Below are positions 52,886 through 61,537 of a stretch of DNA of 64,000 nt, one piece after another. Numbering within the stretch: the stretch's first letter is position 1; the number at the start of each line of letters is the position of its first letter. Source of the DNA: Formosa undariae (lineage in GTDB: Bacteria; Bacteroidota; Bacteroidia; Flavobacteriales; Flavobacteriaceae). Under the pieces are notes generated by a model. It worked only from the letters and a program-made list of their open reading frames with translations, did not search any database and was not told the origin of the DNA. The translations under genes were made by a program, and so were the position numbers. The stretch covers positions 496,001 to 560,000 of the forward strand of contig NZ_JBHMEZ010000001.1 of the NCBI RefSeq assembly GCF_042427615.1, in the 5' to 3' direction.

Positions 52886-53245
52886 CTAATTAGTATTTCG
52901 TTTACTAGAAGAAATTATCTTTGATATTATTAATATGACCGATTTTAGATTCTTTAATAATTTATCGTCTGGATTTGGATAGTATTCTGATGATTCACAA
53001 AGCTTCAGCCAATATTCTAACTCATCAGCCTCTTTTGCTGATATTTTAAATTTATGAATGAAATCTCTTTTACTTTCAGCATTTTGGGCCTCCCTAATAT
53101 TCGCACCAATTGAAGTACCGCTCCTAAATATTTGTGAAGCCATCTCAAACCTGTTATTTGCTCTAATTAGTTCTGAAAAAGAAACGACATCCAAAGCCAA
53201 TTCAAAGGACAATCTCACTATTAAATTTTCAGAATCATTTCTCAT
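52886..53245 (-). CDS. Four-helix-bundle protein (S23/Avd-like, PF05635 type)
   Basis: A 119-residue all-helical protein. The family markers are visible: LSFELALDVVSFSELI, the central SGTSIGANIREAQNAESKRDFIHKFKISAKEADELEYWLKL segment and the C-terminal amphipathic helix. Such proteins were first described from intervening sequences in 23S rRNA genes, and related Avd proteins serve retroelements. Here it is free-standing between scoA and scoB, within AT-rich repeats of ATTAATAAATTA, suggesting later insertion into the operon. No reverse transcriptase or rRNA is near. Function unknown. Confidence 0.85.
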   Translation of the reverse strand: MRNDSENLIVRLSFELALDVVSFSELIRANNRFEMASQIFRSGTSIGANIREAQNAESKRDFIHKFKISAKEADELEYWLKLCESSEYYPNPDDKLLKNLKSVILIISKIISSSKRNTN

Positions 53246-53287
53246 CGTATTTTAATTTTCAAATCTTCAAATTAATAAATTAATAAA

Positions 53288-53986
53288 TTATTTCGTTCTC
53301 ACCGTTCTCTGTTCAATACGTTTTTCGTAATTTTCACCCTGAAAAATACGCTGCACAAAAATTCCTGGTACATGAATCTGATTAGGATCTAAGGTGCCTA
53401 CCGGAACCAATTCTTCAACCTCAGCGACTGTTGTTTTTGCTGCGCCACACATTACGGGATTAAAATTCCGAGCAGTACCTTTAAACACTAGATTGCCTGC
53501 AGCATCACCTTTCCATGCTTTTACAAATGCAAAATCGGCTTTAAACGCATATTCCAAAACATACATCTTTCCGTCAAACTCACGCGTTTCTTTACCTTCG
53601 GCCACTTCTGTTCCGTAGCCCGCAGGTGTATAAATAGCAGGAAAACCTGCTTGTGCAGCGCGACAACGTTCGGCTAAAGTACCCTGCGGAATTAACTCGA
53701 CATCCAATTCGCCACTCAGCATTTGTCGCTCAAACTCAGCATTTTCACCTACATAGGAAGAAATCATTTTTTTGATTTGTTTTTTATGAAGTAACAACCC
53801 TAAACCAAAATCGTCCACACCTGCATTATTCGAAATACATGTCAATCCCTTAACCTCCTTTTTAACCAACGCACGTATTGCATTTTCGGGTATTCCACAT
53901 AAACCGAACCCCCCAAGCATCATCGTCATATTATCGGAAACACCTTTTAAAGCATCTTCGACAGATTCTACTGTTTTTGTAATCAT
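53288..53986 (-). CDS. scoA: 3-oxoacid CoA-transferase, subunit A
   Basis: A 232-residue alpha subunit. It has MMLGGFGLCGIPENAIRAL near the start, NNAGVDDFGLGLLLHKKQIKKMISSYVGEN, the GTLAERCRAAQAGFPAIYTPAGYGT motif and VFKGTARNFNPVMCGAAK. It pairs with scoB 439 bases downstream. It is preceded by 190 bases with only the PBP1A terminator. Confidence 0.94.
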   Translation of the reverse strand: MITKTVESVEDALKGVSDNMTMMLGGFGLCGIPENAIRALVKKEVKGLTCISNNAGVDDFGLGLLLHKKQIKKMISSYVGENAEFERQMLSGELDVELIPQGTLAERCRAAQAGFPAIYTPAGYGTEVAEGKETREFDGKMYVLEYAFKADFAFVKAWKGDAAGNLVFKGTARNFNPVMCGAAKTTVAEVEELVPVGTLDPNQIHVPGIFVQRIFQGENYEKRIEQRTVRTK

Positions 53987-54115
53987 GTTTATTTGCTTTT
54001 ATTGTACTTAAAAATACGAAATCAGAAGCTTTTAGTCATATTAATTTCGAAATTAATAAAACAACCGTTAAACGAACTATTAAAAACATAAAGTTATTGA
54101 GAGTATTAAACAAGA

Positions 54116-54157
54116 AAAGCCCTTCTAAAACAGTATACACTGACTTAGAAGGGCTTT
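54116..54157 (-). terminator. Terminator of the ricT-gldH-pbp1A operon
   Basis: A perfect 13-base stem (AAAGCCCTTCTAA / TTAGAAGGGCTTT) with a 16-base loop, 21 bases after the PBP1A stop on the minus strand, followed by a short T-run. Confidence 0.8.
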
Positions 54158-54177
54158 AAAATTTATACTATTAAGAT

Positions 54178-56502
54178 TTAGAAATCTAAATCGGAAGGCA
54201 CATCTACATTAGGTGTTTTATCATCATTTTCTGAAGAACTTGCGTCATCATAACAGTCTACCTTAATCGTTAATTCTTCCGGAGCTTCGAACTCTGCAGT
54301 CGATATATCTAGATCTTCATCTCCATAACAACTTTTCATATAAGACCCCCAAATTGGTAATGCCATAGAAGCACCTTGACCATACGTAATACTTTTAAAA
54401 TGCACGGCTCTGTCTTCTGCTCCAACCCAAACACCTGTAACTAAATTTGGAACCATACCCATAAACCAACCGTCACTTTGGTTTTGTGTCGTTCCTGTTT
54501 TACCCGCAATTGGATTTTTTAATTCGTAAGGGTATCCTGTCATGATTTCTTGATACATTTTATTCCATTTCTCGGCACCCTGCGTTCTTAAACGCGTACC
54601 TGAACCTCCTTGAGTAACTCCCTCTAAAAGTTTTACAGTAACATAGGCTACCTCTTCACTTAAAACATCCTTAGTTTTTGGGGTAAACTGGTACAAAATA
54701 GTGTTATTTTTATCTTCGATACTCGTAACCATTACAGGTTCTGTATACACCCCTTGATTAGCAAAGGTGGCATAAGCCGCAACCATTTCAAACACACTTA
54801 AATCTACTGTTCCTAACGCAATTGAAGGCACCTCTGGGATTTCGGTAGTTACCCCTAACTTATGGGCCATATCGATAACATGAGCAGGGCCCACCTTATC
54901 CATTAATTGTGCAGTAATTGTATTTACAGAATTTGCCAAAGCACCTTTAAGTGTTCTTGTCCCTCCGTACGTTAAACCTGAGTTTTCTGGACACCAATCT
55001 TTTAAATTTCCCCAACGCCCTTCTTCTATACAATAAGGTACATCTGGAAATTCGTCGCAAGGCGATAAATGCAATTGGTCTATCGCTGTTGCATACACAA
55101 ATGGTTTGAATGTAGATCCTACTTGACGCTTTCCTTGCTTGACGTGATCGTACTGGAAATGGCGATAATTCATACCTCCAACCCATGCTTTTACATGTCC
55201 TGTTTCCGGATCCATAGACATCATACCAGGATGCAAAAATTTCTTATAATAACGCATAGAATCTATAGGCTTCATAATCGTATCTATCTCTCCTTCCCAT
55301 GAAAATACTGACATAGGTATAGCAACATCGAACGATGCAATAATTTCTTCGTTCGTTTTTTTAAGATCGTATTTCATCTTTCTCCAACGTTCTGACTGAC
55401 TCATAGAACGTTTCAAAAGACCATCGACTTCTTCTTTATCCAATCCTAAAAATGGAGCTGTAGGATTTCTATCTGGAGTATTTTGATGATCAAATTCTCT
55501 TTGCAAGTTTTTCATGTGATCATGTACGGCATCTTCAGCATACTGTTGCATGCGGGAATCGATAGTAGTATACACTTTTAGTCCATCACTATATAAGTTA
55601 TAGTTTGTACCGTCTGCTTTTGGATTATTTTTAATCCAATCTTTCATGAATTTCTTTAAATACTCTCTAAAGTAAGTTGCAATACCTTCACGATGCGATT
55701 CTGGTGTATAGTTTAAACCTAAGTCCGTTTGCTGTAAAGAGTCTTTTACACGTTCTGTAATATAACCATACTTCTGCATTTGTGCCAACACCACATTTCT
55801 ACGATTTGTAACACCTTCTACATTCGTTCTTGGATTATATAATGCAGAGTTTTTAAACATTCCAACAAGCATAGCAGATTCTTTTAAATCTAACTCGTTA
55901 GGTTGTTTATTAAAATAAATACTCGCCGCACTTTTAATACCATCGGCATTATTTAAAAAGTCGTAAATATTAAAATACTGAGCTATAATTTCTTCCTTGG
56001 TATACTGACGTTCTAAACGGATAGCAATAATCCACTCTTTTATCTTTTGCCCAATACGTTCTACTATGTTTTTAGAACCTTCACCATGAAACAATTGTTT
56101 TGCCAATTGCTGTGAAATGGTACTGGCACCACCACCTTTACCCATTTTTACAATGGCTCTTAATGTTCCGCGACCATCAATACCTGAATGCTGATGAAAA
56201 CGTGCATCTTCAGTAGCAATTAAAGCATCCACCAAGTGCTGAGGCAAAGCTTCATAATCGACTGGCGTTCTATTATCGTTAAAATAAAATTTCCCTAATG
56301 TCTTCCCATCTGAAGAAATAATTTCGGTTGCAAGATTTGTTTTAGGGTTTTCTAAAACAGTGTGATCTGGTAAATCTCCTAATACTGAAGCAGATACAAA
56401 TAGTAATATAGCAGCGATAATGCCGGTAAGGAAGAGAATCCAAAACCAGCGTATGTATTTACCAAAGCTTTGACTTTTCTCAGGTTGTTTCTTTTTTGCC
56501 AT
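54178..56502 (-). CDS. Class A penicillin-binding protein (PBP1A-type)
   Basis: A 774-residue bifunctional peptidoglycan synthase. A cytoplasmic tail and one TM helix (about 19-41) precede the GT51 glycosyltransferase domain, with catalytic E98 (TEDARFHQH) and GGASTISQQLAKQLF. The transpeptidase domain has S463-T-F-K466, S525-V-N and K668-T-G-T. The C-terminal tail (about 740-774) is acidic. It polymerises glycan strands and crosslinks peptides at the outer face of the inner membrane. It starts 4 bases after gldH, an order that recurs in flavobacteria as far as I know. Confidence 0.94.
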   Translation of the reverse strand: MAKKKQPEKSQSFGKYIRWFWILFLTGIIAAILLFVSASVLGDLPDHTVLENPKTNLATEIISSDGKTLGKFYFNDNRTPVDYEALPQHLVDALIATEDARFHQHSGIDGRGTLRAIVKMGKGGGASTISQQLAKQLFHGEGSKNIVERIGQKIKEWIIAIRLERQYTKEEIIAQYFNIYDFLNNADGIKSAASIYFNKQPNELDLKESAMLVGMFKNSALYNPRTNVEGVTNRRNVVLAQMQKYGYITERVKDSLQQTDLGLNYTPESHREGIATYFREYLKKFMKDWIKNNPKADGTNYNLYSDGLKVYTTIDSRMQQYAEDAVHDHMKNLQREFDHQNTPDRNPTAPFLGLDKEEVDGLLKRSMSQSERWRKMKYDLKKTNEEIIASFDVAIPMSVFSWEGEIDTIMKPIDSMRYYKKFLHPGMMSMDPETGHVKAWVGGMNYRHFQYDHVKQGKRQVGSTFKPFVYATAIDQLHLSPCDEFPDVPYCIEEGRWGNLKDWCPENSGLTYGGTRTLKGALANSVNTITAQLMDKVGPAHVIDMAHKLGVTTEIPEVPSIALGTVDLSVFEMVAAYATFANQGVYTEPVMVTSIEDKNNTILYQFTPKTKDVLSEEVAYVTVKLLEGVTQGGSGTRLRTQGAEKWNKMYQEIMTGYPYELKNPIAGKTGTTQNQSDGWFMGMVPNLVTGVWVGAEDRAVHFKSITYGQGASMALPIWGSYMKSCYGDEDLDISTAEFEAPEELTIKVDCYDDASSSENDDKTPNVDVPSDLDF

Positions 56503-56506
56503 TTAT

Positions 56507-57001
56507 TTAATGTGTTGTTGGTTTTTCTATTCTGAAGCCTACATCTGTAATACCTTCAAGGTTTATTACACCATTTACCTTGCCACTTTCTCTCATGGCG
56601 TGTTGAATTTTCACTTTATAATTTCCAGATTCATTAAAAATGAAATGGTCTTTATACCACAATTTATTTTCCTTAATACTACTCGCGCCTTCTCCCAAAA
56701 ATTCGCCATTGGGTTTCGCCATTTTATACTCTAAAGTATCTGTTAGACTTTTGCCATGTGGAAATTCTAAATCGACTATCAAAAACAAATTGCTGTATTT
56801 ATAATCATTATTATTTCTAACATTTACGAATAAATTATACGCATTTGTCGTGTCCGGCTGTGTAAAATTAAACTGAACCACATCGTCCTTATTCCAAGCT
56901 CCAGGTACCGATTTATAAGCATCGAACATATGGCTCGAATCACACGAAGTGAACACAAGAAATATGCCTAAACAAAATAAAATCGCACTACTTTTCTGCA
57001 T
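56507..57001 (-). CDS. gldH: Gliding motility lipoprotein GldH
   Basis: A 164-residue lipoprotein: signal peptide and lipobox ending FTSC (Cys about residue 20), then SSHMFDAYKSVPGAWNKDDVVQF and the beta-rich GldH body with NLFVNVRNNNDYKYSNLFLIVDLEFP. GldH is required for gliding and is found with the type IX secretion/gliding apparatus of Bacteroidota. The reading frame stays open upstream to 57217 only because of the repetitive ricT 3' end. The ATG at 57001 is the true start, giving the signal peptide and a 14-base overlap with ricT. Confidence 0.92.
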   Translation of the reverse strand: MQKSSAILFCLGIFLVFTSCDSSHMFDAYKSVPGAWNKDDVVQFNFTQPDTTNAYNLFVNVRNNNDYKYSNLFLIVDLEFPHGKSLTDTLEYKMAKPNGEFLGEGASSIKENKLWYKDHFIFNESGNYKVKIQHAMRESGKVNGVINLEGITDVGFRIEKPTTH

Positions 57002-58505
57002 CGGTATTCGGATTTGATTTCTGATTTGGGTTAGGCTTAGCATTAGGGTTTGGTCTAGGCTTTGGTTTAGCCCTTGCATTTGGATTCGGCTTCGGCTTCG
57101 CGTTTGGATTTTGATTAGCGCTCTGCGGATTCTGTTTATTTTGAGGTTTTCTCTTATTTCTATTTCGACTATTTCTACTCGGTTTTGGCTTAGCTTCTCC
57201 ATCTGCAGTAGGTGCATTAGGATTAGGCTTTGTATTTTGATTTGAATTCGTATTTGGGTTCTGCTTTACCTTTGCGTTAGGGTTTTGATTTGGGTTTGCA
57301 GGTTTCTTTTTTCGAACCGGTCTTTTTACAGCAGGTTTTGCAGCCACATCACTTTCTTTAGCATCGTCGTTAGGCGTATTTGTGTTTTTAGTTGTTCTAC
57401 GTCGCTTAACTTTTTTAGGCTGATCGAAACGTGTTAAACTATCTTGACCTACAACGTTCTCAAACTCTACTTTAGTATCCTCTAATAAATCTACTGCATA
57501 TTCTTCTAAACTCCCAACAGGTTCGTTTTTCTTGTTTAAAGCGATAATTTCCTGAGCTTGCTCTGTAGTAATCTTATGCCAATTCATCCATTCCCCTTCG
57601 TAAGCATACCACATATGCCCTTTAAAAATGTCTGTTTTCTGACAAACTGCAGTTCCTTTTTCAGTCTTAAGCTTTACTTCAGTTTTAGGAAATGCTTTTA
57701 ATGCATCTAAATATGTGTCTAGCTCGTAATTTAAACAACACTTTAACTTCCCACATTGTCCTGCTAATTTTTGCGGATTTAAAGATAATTGCTGATATCT
57801 AGCTGCAGACGTGCTTACCGATCTAAAATCGGTTAACCAGGTCGAACAACATAATTCACGACCACAAGATCCAATACCTCCTAAACGAGCAGCTTCCTGA
57901 CGGAATCCCACTTGTTTCATTTCGATACGCGTTCTAAATTCGCGTGCAAAAACTTTAATTAATTCTCTAAAATCTACGCGTTCTTCTGCAGTATAATAGA
58001 ACGTCGCTTTACTTGCATCTCCTTGATATTCGATATCCGAAATCTTCATATGAAGTTTTAAATCGATAGCAAATTGCCTCGCTTTAACCTTCATCGGTTC
58101 TTCCTTATCGCGAGCATCAGACCAAATATCTATATCACGTTGCGATGCTTTTCTGTATATTCTTAAAACCTCTACATCTTGAGAGATTTTTTTACGTTTC
58201 ATTTGTACTCTTACTAGTTCTCCAGTAAGCGTTACCATTCCTATATCGTGACCTGTCGCAGCTTGAGTCGCTACAACATCTCCAATACCTAAAGTTAAAT
58301 TTTCTGAGTTTAGGTAGTATTCTTTTCGTCCGTTTTTAAAACGCACTTCAACCCAATTAAAAGGAGCTTCACCATTGGGAAGCGACATATTCGCTAACCA
58401 ATCAAAAACCGTTAGTTTATTACAACTATCCGTTCCGCACGTTCCATTACTTTTGCAGCCTTTAGGTTGGCCGTCTTTTCCTGTTGAACAACTTTCACAA
58501 GCCAT
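56988..58505 (-). CDS. ricT: RicT/YaaT-like PSP1-domain protein with Asn-Pro-rich tail
   Basis: A 505-residue protein. The PSP1 core (about 45-330) includes VEVRFKNGRKEYYLN, the cysteine-bearing GIGSCGRELCCSTWL and AGQCGKLKCCLNYEL, which fit Fe-S binding in the RicT complex that controls RNase Y in firmicutes. The N-terminus has extra cysteines (ACESCSTGKDG...CKSNGTCGTDSC). The tail (about 365-505) is a low-complexity run of Asn-Pro, Lys and Gln repeats, unlike ordinary RicT of about 270-300 residues. It is the first gene of ricT-gldH-pbp1A. Confidence 0.85.
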   Translation of the reverse strand: MACESCSTGKDGQPKGCKSNGTCGTDSCNKLTVFDWLANMSLPNGEAPFNWVEVRFKNGRKEYYLNSENLTLGIGDVVATQAATGHDIGMVTLTGELVRVQMKRKKISQDVEVLRIYRKASQRDIDIWSDARDKEEPMKVKARQFAIDLKLHMKISDIEYQGDASKATFYYTAEERVDFRELIKVFAREFRTRIEMKQVGFRQEAARLGGIGSCGRELCCSTWLTDFRSVSTSAARYQQLSLNPQKLAGQCGKLKCCLNYELDTYLDALKAFPKTEVKLKTEKGTAVCQKTDIFKGHMWYAYEGEWMNWHKITTEQAQEIIALNKKNEPVGSLEEYAVDLLEDTKVEFENVVGQDSLTRFDQPKKVKRRRTTKNTNTPNDDAKESDVAAKPAVKRPVRKKKPANPNQNPNAKVKQNPNTNSNQNTKPNPNAPTADGEAKPKPSRNSRNRNKRKPQNKQNPQSANQNPNAKPKPNPNARAKPKPRPNPNAKPNPNQKSNPNTDAEK

Positions 58506-58643
58506 AAATTATGTATATATAGATTCTGATAATCAGCGATTAACAGAAGAGAATTAGCAAAATGAAGTTTCAATTCTTAAAACTTCAATCAATTGTGAGA
58601 AAGGTAATCCTGATGCTCACTTTAATTTGTAAAGATATGATTA

Positions 58644-58688
58644 TTCTAAAGACTTGAAAAAAAGAAATTATAAATCAAGTCTATAGAA
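58644..58688 (-). terminator. Hairpin after the trhO-trhP-ferredoxin operon
   Basis: Long inverted repeat: TTCTAAAGACTTGA (58644-58657) pairs with TCAAGTCTATAGAA (58675-58688) apart from one mismatch. It lies just beyond the ferredoxin stop. There is no clear T-run, so it may be a terminator or an mRNA end-protecting hairpin. Confidence 0.5.
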
Positions 58689-58705
58689 TAATTTAAACGA
58701 ATTGA

Positions 58706-58936
58706 TCAATTATTTTTAACACTAATAATATTAACAGGACATGCTTTCGCTGCATTTTCGCAGTTGTCTAAAATAGAATAATCGTTGCTTTTTAAAGTAA
58801 AAAAACCTTTTTTTTCTTGACCGTGCAACAATACTGTCTTCCCATCTTTCTTGGACATTTGGAATTGTTGCGGAGCCATTTCGACACAATAATTACAGCC
58901 AATACATTTATTACGTTGTAGTGTGATTATAACCAT
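58706..58936 (-). CDS. 4Fe-4S ferredoxin
   Basis: A 76-residue single-cluster ferredoxin. Cys11, Cys14 and Cys17 (CIGCNYC) and Cys66 (ACPVNI) form the C-x2-C-x2-C...C-P cluster; Cys59 is additional. The start codon overlaps the stop of trhP (TAATG), so the protein is translationally coupled to it. It likely supplies electrons to the U32-family enzyme for oxygen-independent tRNA hydroxylation; this is inferred from position and from the iron-sulfur dependence known for that reaction. Confidence 0.85.
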   Translation of the reverse strand: MVIITLQRNKCIGCNYCVEMAPQQFQMSKKDGKTVLLHGQEKKGFFTLKSNDYSILDNCENAAKACPVNIISVKNN

Positions 58937-60180
58937 TAGGCTTCCACTTTATTTTCAACGATTTTATATAATTTATCTGAAGGGCGAATTCTAAATTTAA
59001 GCGGAATTGTTACCATATCGCCTTTAGTTCCTTTTTCAGATTTAATATCGTTAACCATAAGTTCTTCCACTTGCATTTCTTTAGCTCCTGTTGTAGGTCC
59101 CGTAACTAGAATGGTATCTCCAACAGTAACATCGAAGGCTTCAATTTTAAATTCTCCGATTTCTGCTTTAGGATAGAAATGTGTACCTTTCCCAATATAC
59201 ACTTTCTTTTGTGTGGCATGAGATCCAGAACCATTACTCCACTCGCCTAACTTCTGACCTAAATAATAACCACTCCAGAATCCGCGATTATAAACTTTTT
59301 CAAGCTCTTGCATCCAACCAATTACTTTTTCCTTATCGTAAGTTCCTGCTTCAATACTATCTATTGCATCACGATAACATTTAATCACTTTCGCAACGTA
59401 TTCCGGCGCTCTACCACGCCCTTCAATTTTTAAGACTTTAATTCCTGCATCTACAATTTCGTCTAAGAAATCGATCGTACATAAATCTTTAGGCGACATG
59501 ATGTATTCGTTATCAAGTTCCATTTCAAAACCTGTTTCTTGATCAATAACCGTATATTTTTTTCTGCAGTTTTGTTTACAAGCGCCGCGATTTGCAGACG
59601 AATTAGCCGAATGTAAACTCATATAACATTTTCCAGAAACTGCCATACAAAGTGCACCGTGACCAAAAATTTCTATTTCTATTAAATTTCCAGAAGGTCC
59701 TTTAATTTGATCTTTTTCAATAGCATCGGTAATAATTTTAACCTGACGTAAACTCAACTCACGGCTTAGCACCATAGTATCTGCAAACAAGGCGTAAAAC
59801 TTAACCGTTTCTATATTAGTTACATTAATTTGAGTAGAAATATGAACTTCAATTCCCATTTCTCTAGCCATTGCAATAACGGCTTGATCCATGGCAATAA
59901 CAGCTGTAATATTCGCAGCCTTTGCTTGCTTTAAAAGTGTTTTTACAATCGATAAATCATGATCGTAAATAATAGTATTTAACGTTAAATACGTTCTTAC
60001 ATTTTTTGCTTCACAACGTGTTGCAATTTCAGGAAGATCGTCTAGCGTAAAATTCACCGTAGCACGCGCTCTCATATTTAGTTGTTCTACACCAAAATAC
60101 ACTGAGTTTGCGCCATTATCTAACGCGGCCTGAAGAGATTCGAAATTTCCCGCCGGAGCCATTAATTCAATATGTTGCAT
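58936..60180 (-). CDS. trhP: U32-family protein, probable oxygen-independent tRNA U34 hydroxylation enzyme
   Basis: A 414-residue U32 peptidase-family protein with a TIM-barrel-like start (MQHIELMAPAGNFESLQAALDNGANSVYFG). The cysteine set typical of the iron-sulfur members is C178, C185 (ALCMAVSGKC), C201 and C205 (GACKQNC). The C-terminal beta domain (about 320-410) is present. The best match is TrhP (YegQ), which makes 5-hydroxyuridine at tRNA position 34 using prephenate and Fe-S, rather than the related RlhA (23S rRNA) or collagenase-type members. The adjacent trhO supports this choice. It starts 4 bases after trhO. Confidence 0.85.
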   Translation of the reverse strand: MQHIELMAPAGNFESLQAALDNGANSVYFGVEQLNMRARATVNFTLDDLPEIATRCEAKNVRTYLTLNTIIYDHDLSIVKTLLKQAKAANITAVIAMDQAVIAMAREMGIEVHISTQINVTNIETVKFYALFADTMVLSRELSLRQVKIITDAIEKDQIKGPSGNLIEIEIFGHGALCMAVSGKCYMSLHSANSSANRGACKQNCRKKYTVIDQETGFEMELDNEYIMSPKDLCTIDFLDEIVDAGIKVLKIEGRGRAPEYVAKVIKCYRDAIDSIEAGTYDKEKVIGWMQELEKVYNRGFWSGYYLGQKLGEWSNGSGSHATQKKVYIGKGTHFYPKAEIGEFKIEAFDVTVGDTILVTGPTTGAKEMQVEELMVNDIKSEKGTKGDMVTIPLKFRIRPSDKLYKIVENKVEA

Positions 60181-60184
60181 AACG

Positions 60185-61264
60185 TTAGTCTTTTAAAGAA
60201 TCTGTATTGAAGTTTTCGGTAATATTTCTGAGATCCTTTTTAAACGGCAAATGATCTGCACGTCCCTTTTTAAAGATATCGTTGCTATTCCCTTGCCCTT
60301 TACGTAATGCTTTTTGTTCTTCGAAAGGCAAACTATGAATTTCTTTACATGTTGTTGAACAACAATTATCCATTTCGATCTTACATTTTTCACACTGAAT
60401 AAATAGTAAATGACACGCATCATTAGCACAATTCTCGTGTGTATCTGCAGGTTCTCCACATTGGTGACAACATGCAATAACATCGTCTGTAATACGTTCT
60501 GAACGACGTTCGTCGAACACGAAATTTTTACCTACAAATTTATTTTCAAGTTCACCATCGTTTACTTGTCGGGTGTATTCAATAATACCACCCTCTAACT
60601 GAAATACGTTTTTAAAGCCTTTATGCTTAAAATAAGCACTCGCTTTTTCACAACGAATACCTCCGGTACAATACATTACCAGTTTTTTATCGTCTTTAAA
60701 TTCTTTTAAATCATTTTCAATAATTGGTAACGATTCTCTAAAGGTATCGACATCTGGACGACGCGCATTTTTAAAATGCCCAATTTCACTCTCATAATGA
60801 TTTCTCATATCTACAAGAATGGTATTTTCGTCGTCTATTAATTCATTAAATTGTAAGGCATCGACGTGCATCCCTTTATTGGTAACATCGAAGGTCTCGT
60901 CGTTTAAACCATCGGCAACAATTTTGTCACGTACTTTTACTTTCAATTTTAAAAATGACATATTATCTTGCTCTACAGCAATGTTTAATCGGATATCTTT
61001 TAAAAATGAAATGGTATCTAAATGTGTTTTAAACGCATTAAAGCGATCTGCTGGCAAGGACAGTTGTCCGTTTATACCTTCGTGAGCCACGTAAGTTCTT
61101 CCTAGAACGTCTAATTCGTTCCAAGCAATAAATAACTGGTCTCTAAATGTTTGAGGATTTTCAATTTTGGCGTACTGATAGAAAGAGAGTGTTAATCGAT
61201 CTTTTCCTGCTTTTTCGATTAACTCTGCACGTTCTTTAGCGCTTAATTTATTGTACAGTTGCAT
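60185..61264 (-). CDS. trhO: Oxygen-dependent tRNA uridine(34) hydroxylase (rhodanese family)
   Basis: A 359-residue rhodanese-related enzyme. The N-terminal domain has RDQLFIAWNELDVLGRTYVAHEGINGQLS. The rhodanese domain (about 135-230) has the active-site CTGGIRC with C199 and C205. The C-terminal region is cysteine-rich (CCHQCGEPADTHENCANDACH, CEKCKIEMDNCCS), typical of TrhO (YceA/YbfQ). It hydroxylates U34 of tRNA in O2-dependent fashion to start cmo5U/mcmo5U-type modification. It is the first gene of the trhO-trhP-ferredoxin operon. Confidence 0.92.
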   Translation of the reverse strand: MQLYNKLSAKERAELIEKAGKDRLTLSFYQYAKIENPQTFRDQLFIAWNELDVLGRTYVAHEGINGQLSLPADRFNAFKTHLDTISFLKDIRLNIAVEQDNMSFLKLKVKVRDKIVADGLNDETFDVTNKGMHVDALQFNELIDDENTILVDMRNHYESEIGHFKNARRPDVDTFRESLPIIENDLKEFKDDKKLVMYCTGGIRCEKASAYFKHKGFKNVFQLEGGIIEYTRQVNDGELENKFVGKNFVFDERRSERITDDVIACCHQCGEPADTHENCANDACHLLFIQCEKCKIEMDNCCSTTCKEIHSLPFEEQKALRKGQGNSNDIFKKGRADHLPFKKDLRNITENFNTDSLKD

Positions 61265-61474
61265 GCTATACTAATGTTTTAAGGTTAAAAAATATTTTTG
61301 CAAATGTACTGTTTTTAGATAAAACACTAAATTTTATCCTCTAAAAAGCACTTTATTATTCTTAGTCAAGTTAAAATGGTTCACTCAACTTTAGTCTTTT
61401 AGCATGATTCAAATTTTTTGTTCTCACTATTTTTACGTACTTTATTAAAGGCTGAAAAAGGTTGCATTATAAAA

Positions 61475-61505
61475 TTGTTAGATGACTAAAGAAATAGTAT
61501 TTTAG
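61475..61505 (+). promoter_or_regulatory. Candidate recA promoter
   Basis: TTG at 61475-61477 and TATTTTAG at 61498-61505 (one mismatch to TAnnTTTG), spaced 20 bases. The -7 box is 32 bases before the ATG. No clear SOS operator was recognised. Confidence 0.4.
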
Positions 61506-61537
61506 CAACTCTTATTTCAGTAAAAAAACACAATTAG

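Noticed and set aside
57002..57217. 72-residue N-terminal extension of gldH in the minus strand frame
   Set aside because: It lies inside the repetitive 3' end of ricT in another frame, has skewed composition and would bury the GldH signal peptide.
56988..57300. Short repeats resembling a minisatellite or CRISPR-like array
   Set aside because: The periodicity follows codons of an Asn-Pro repeat within ricT; there are no spacers, no uniform repeat unit and no cas genes.
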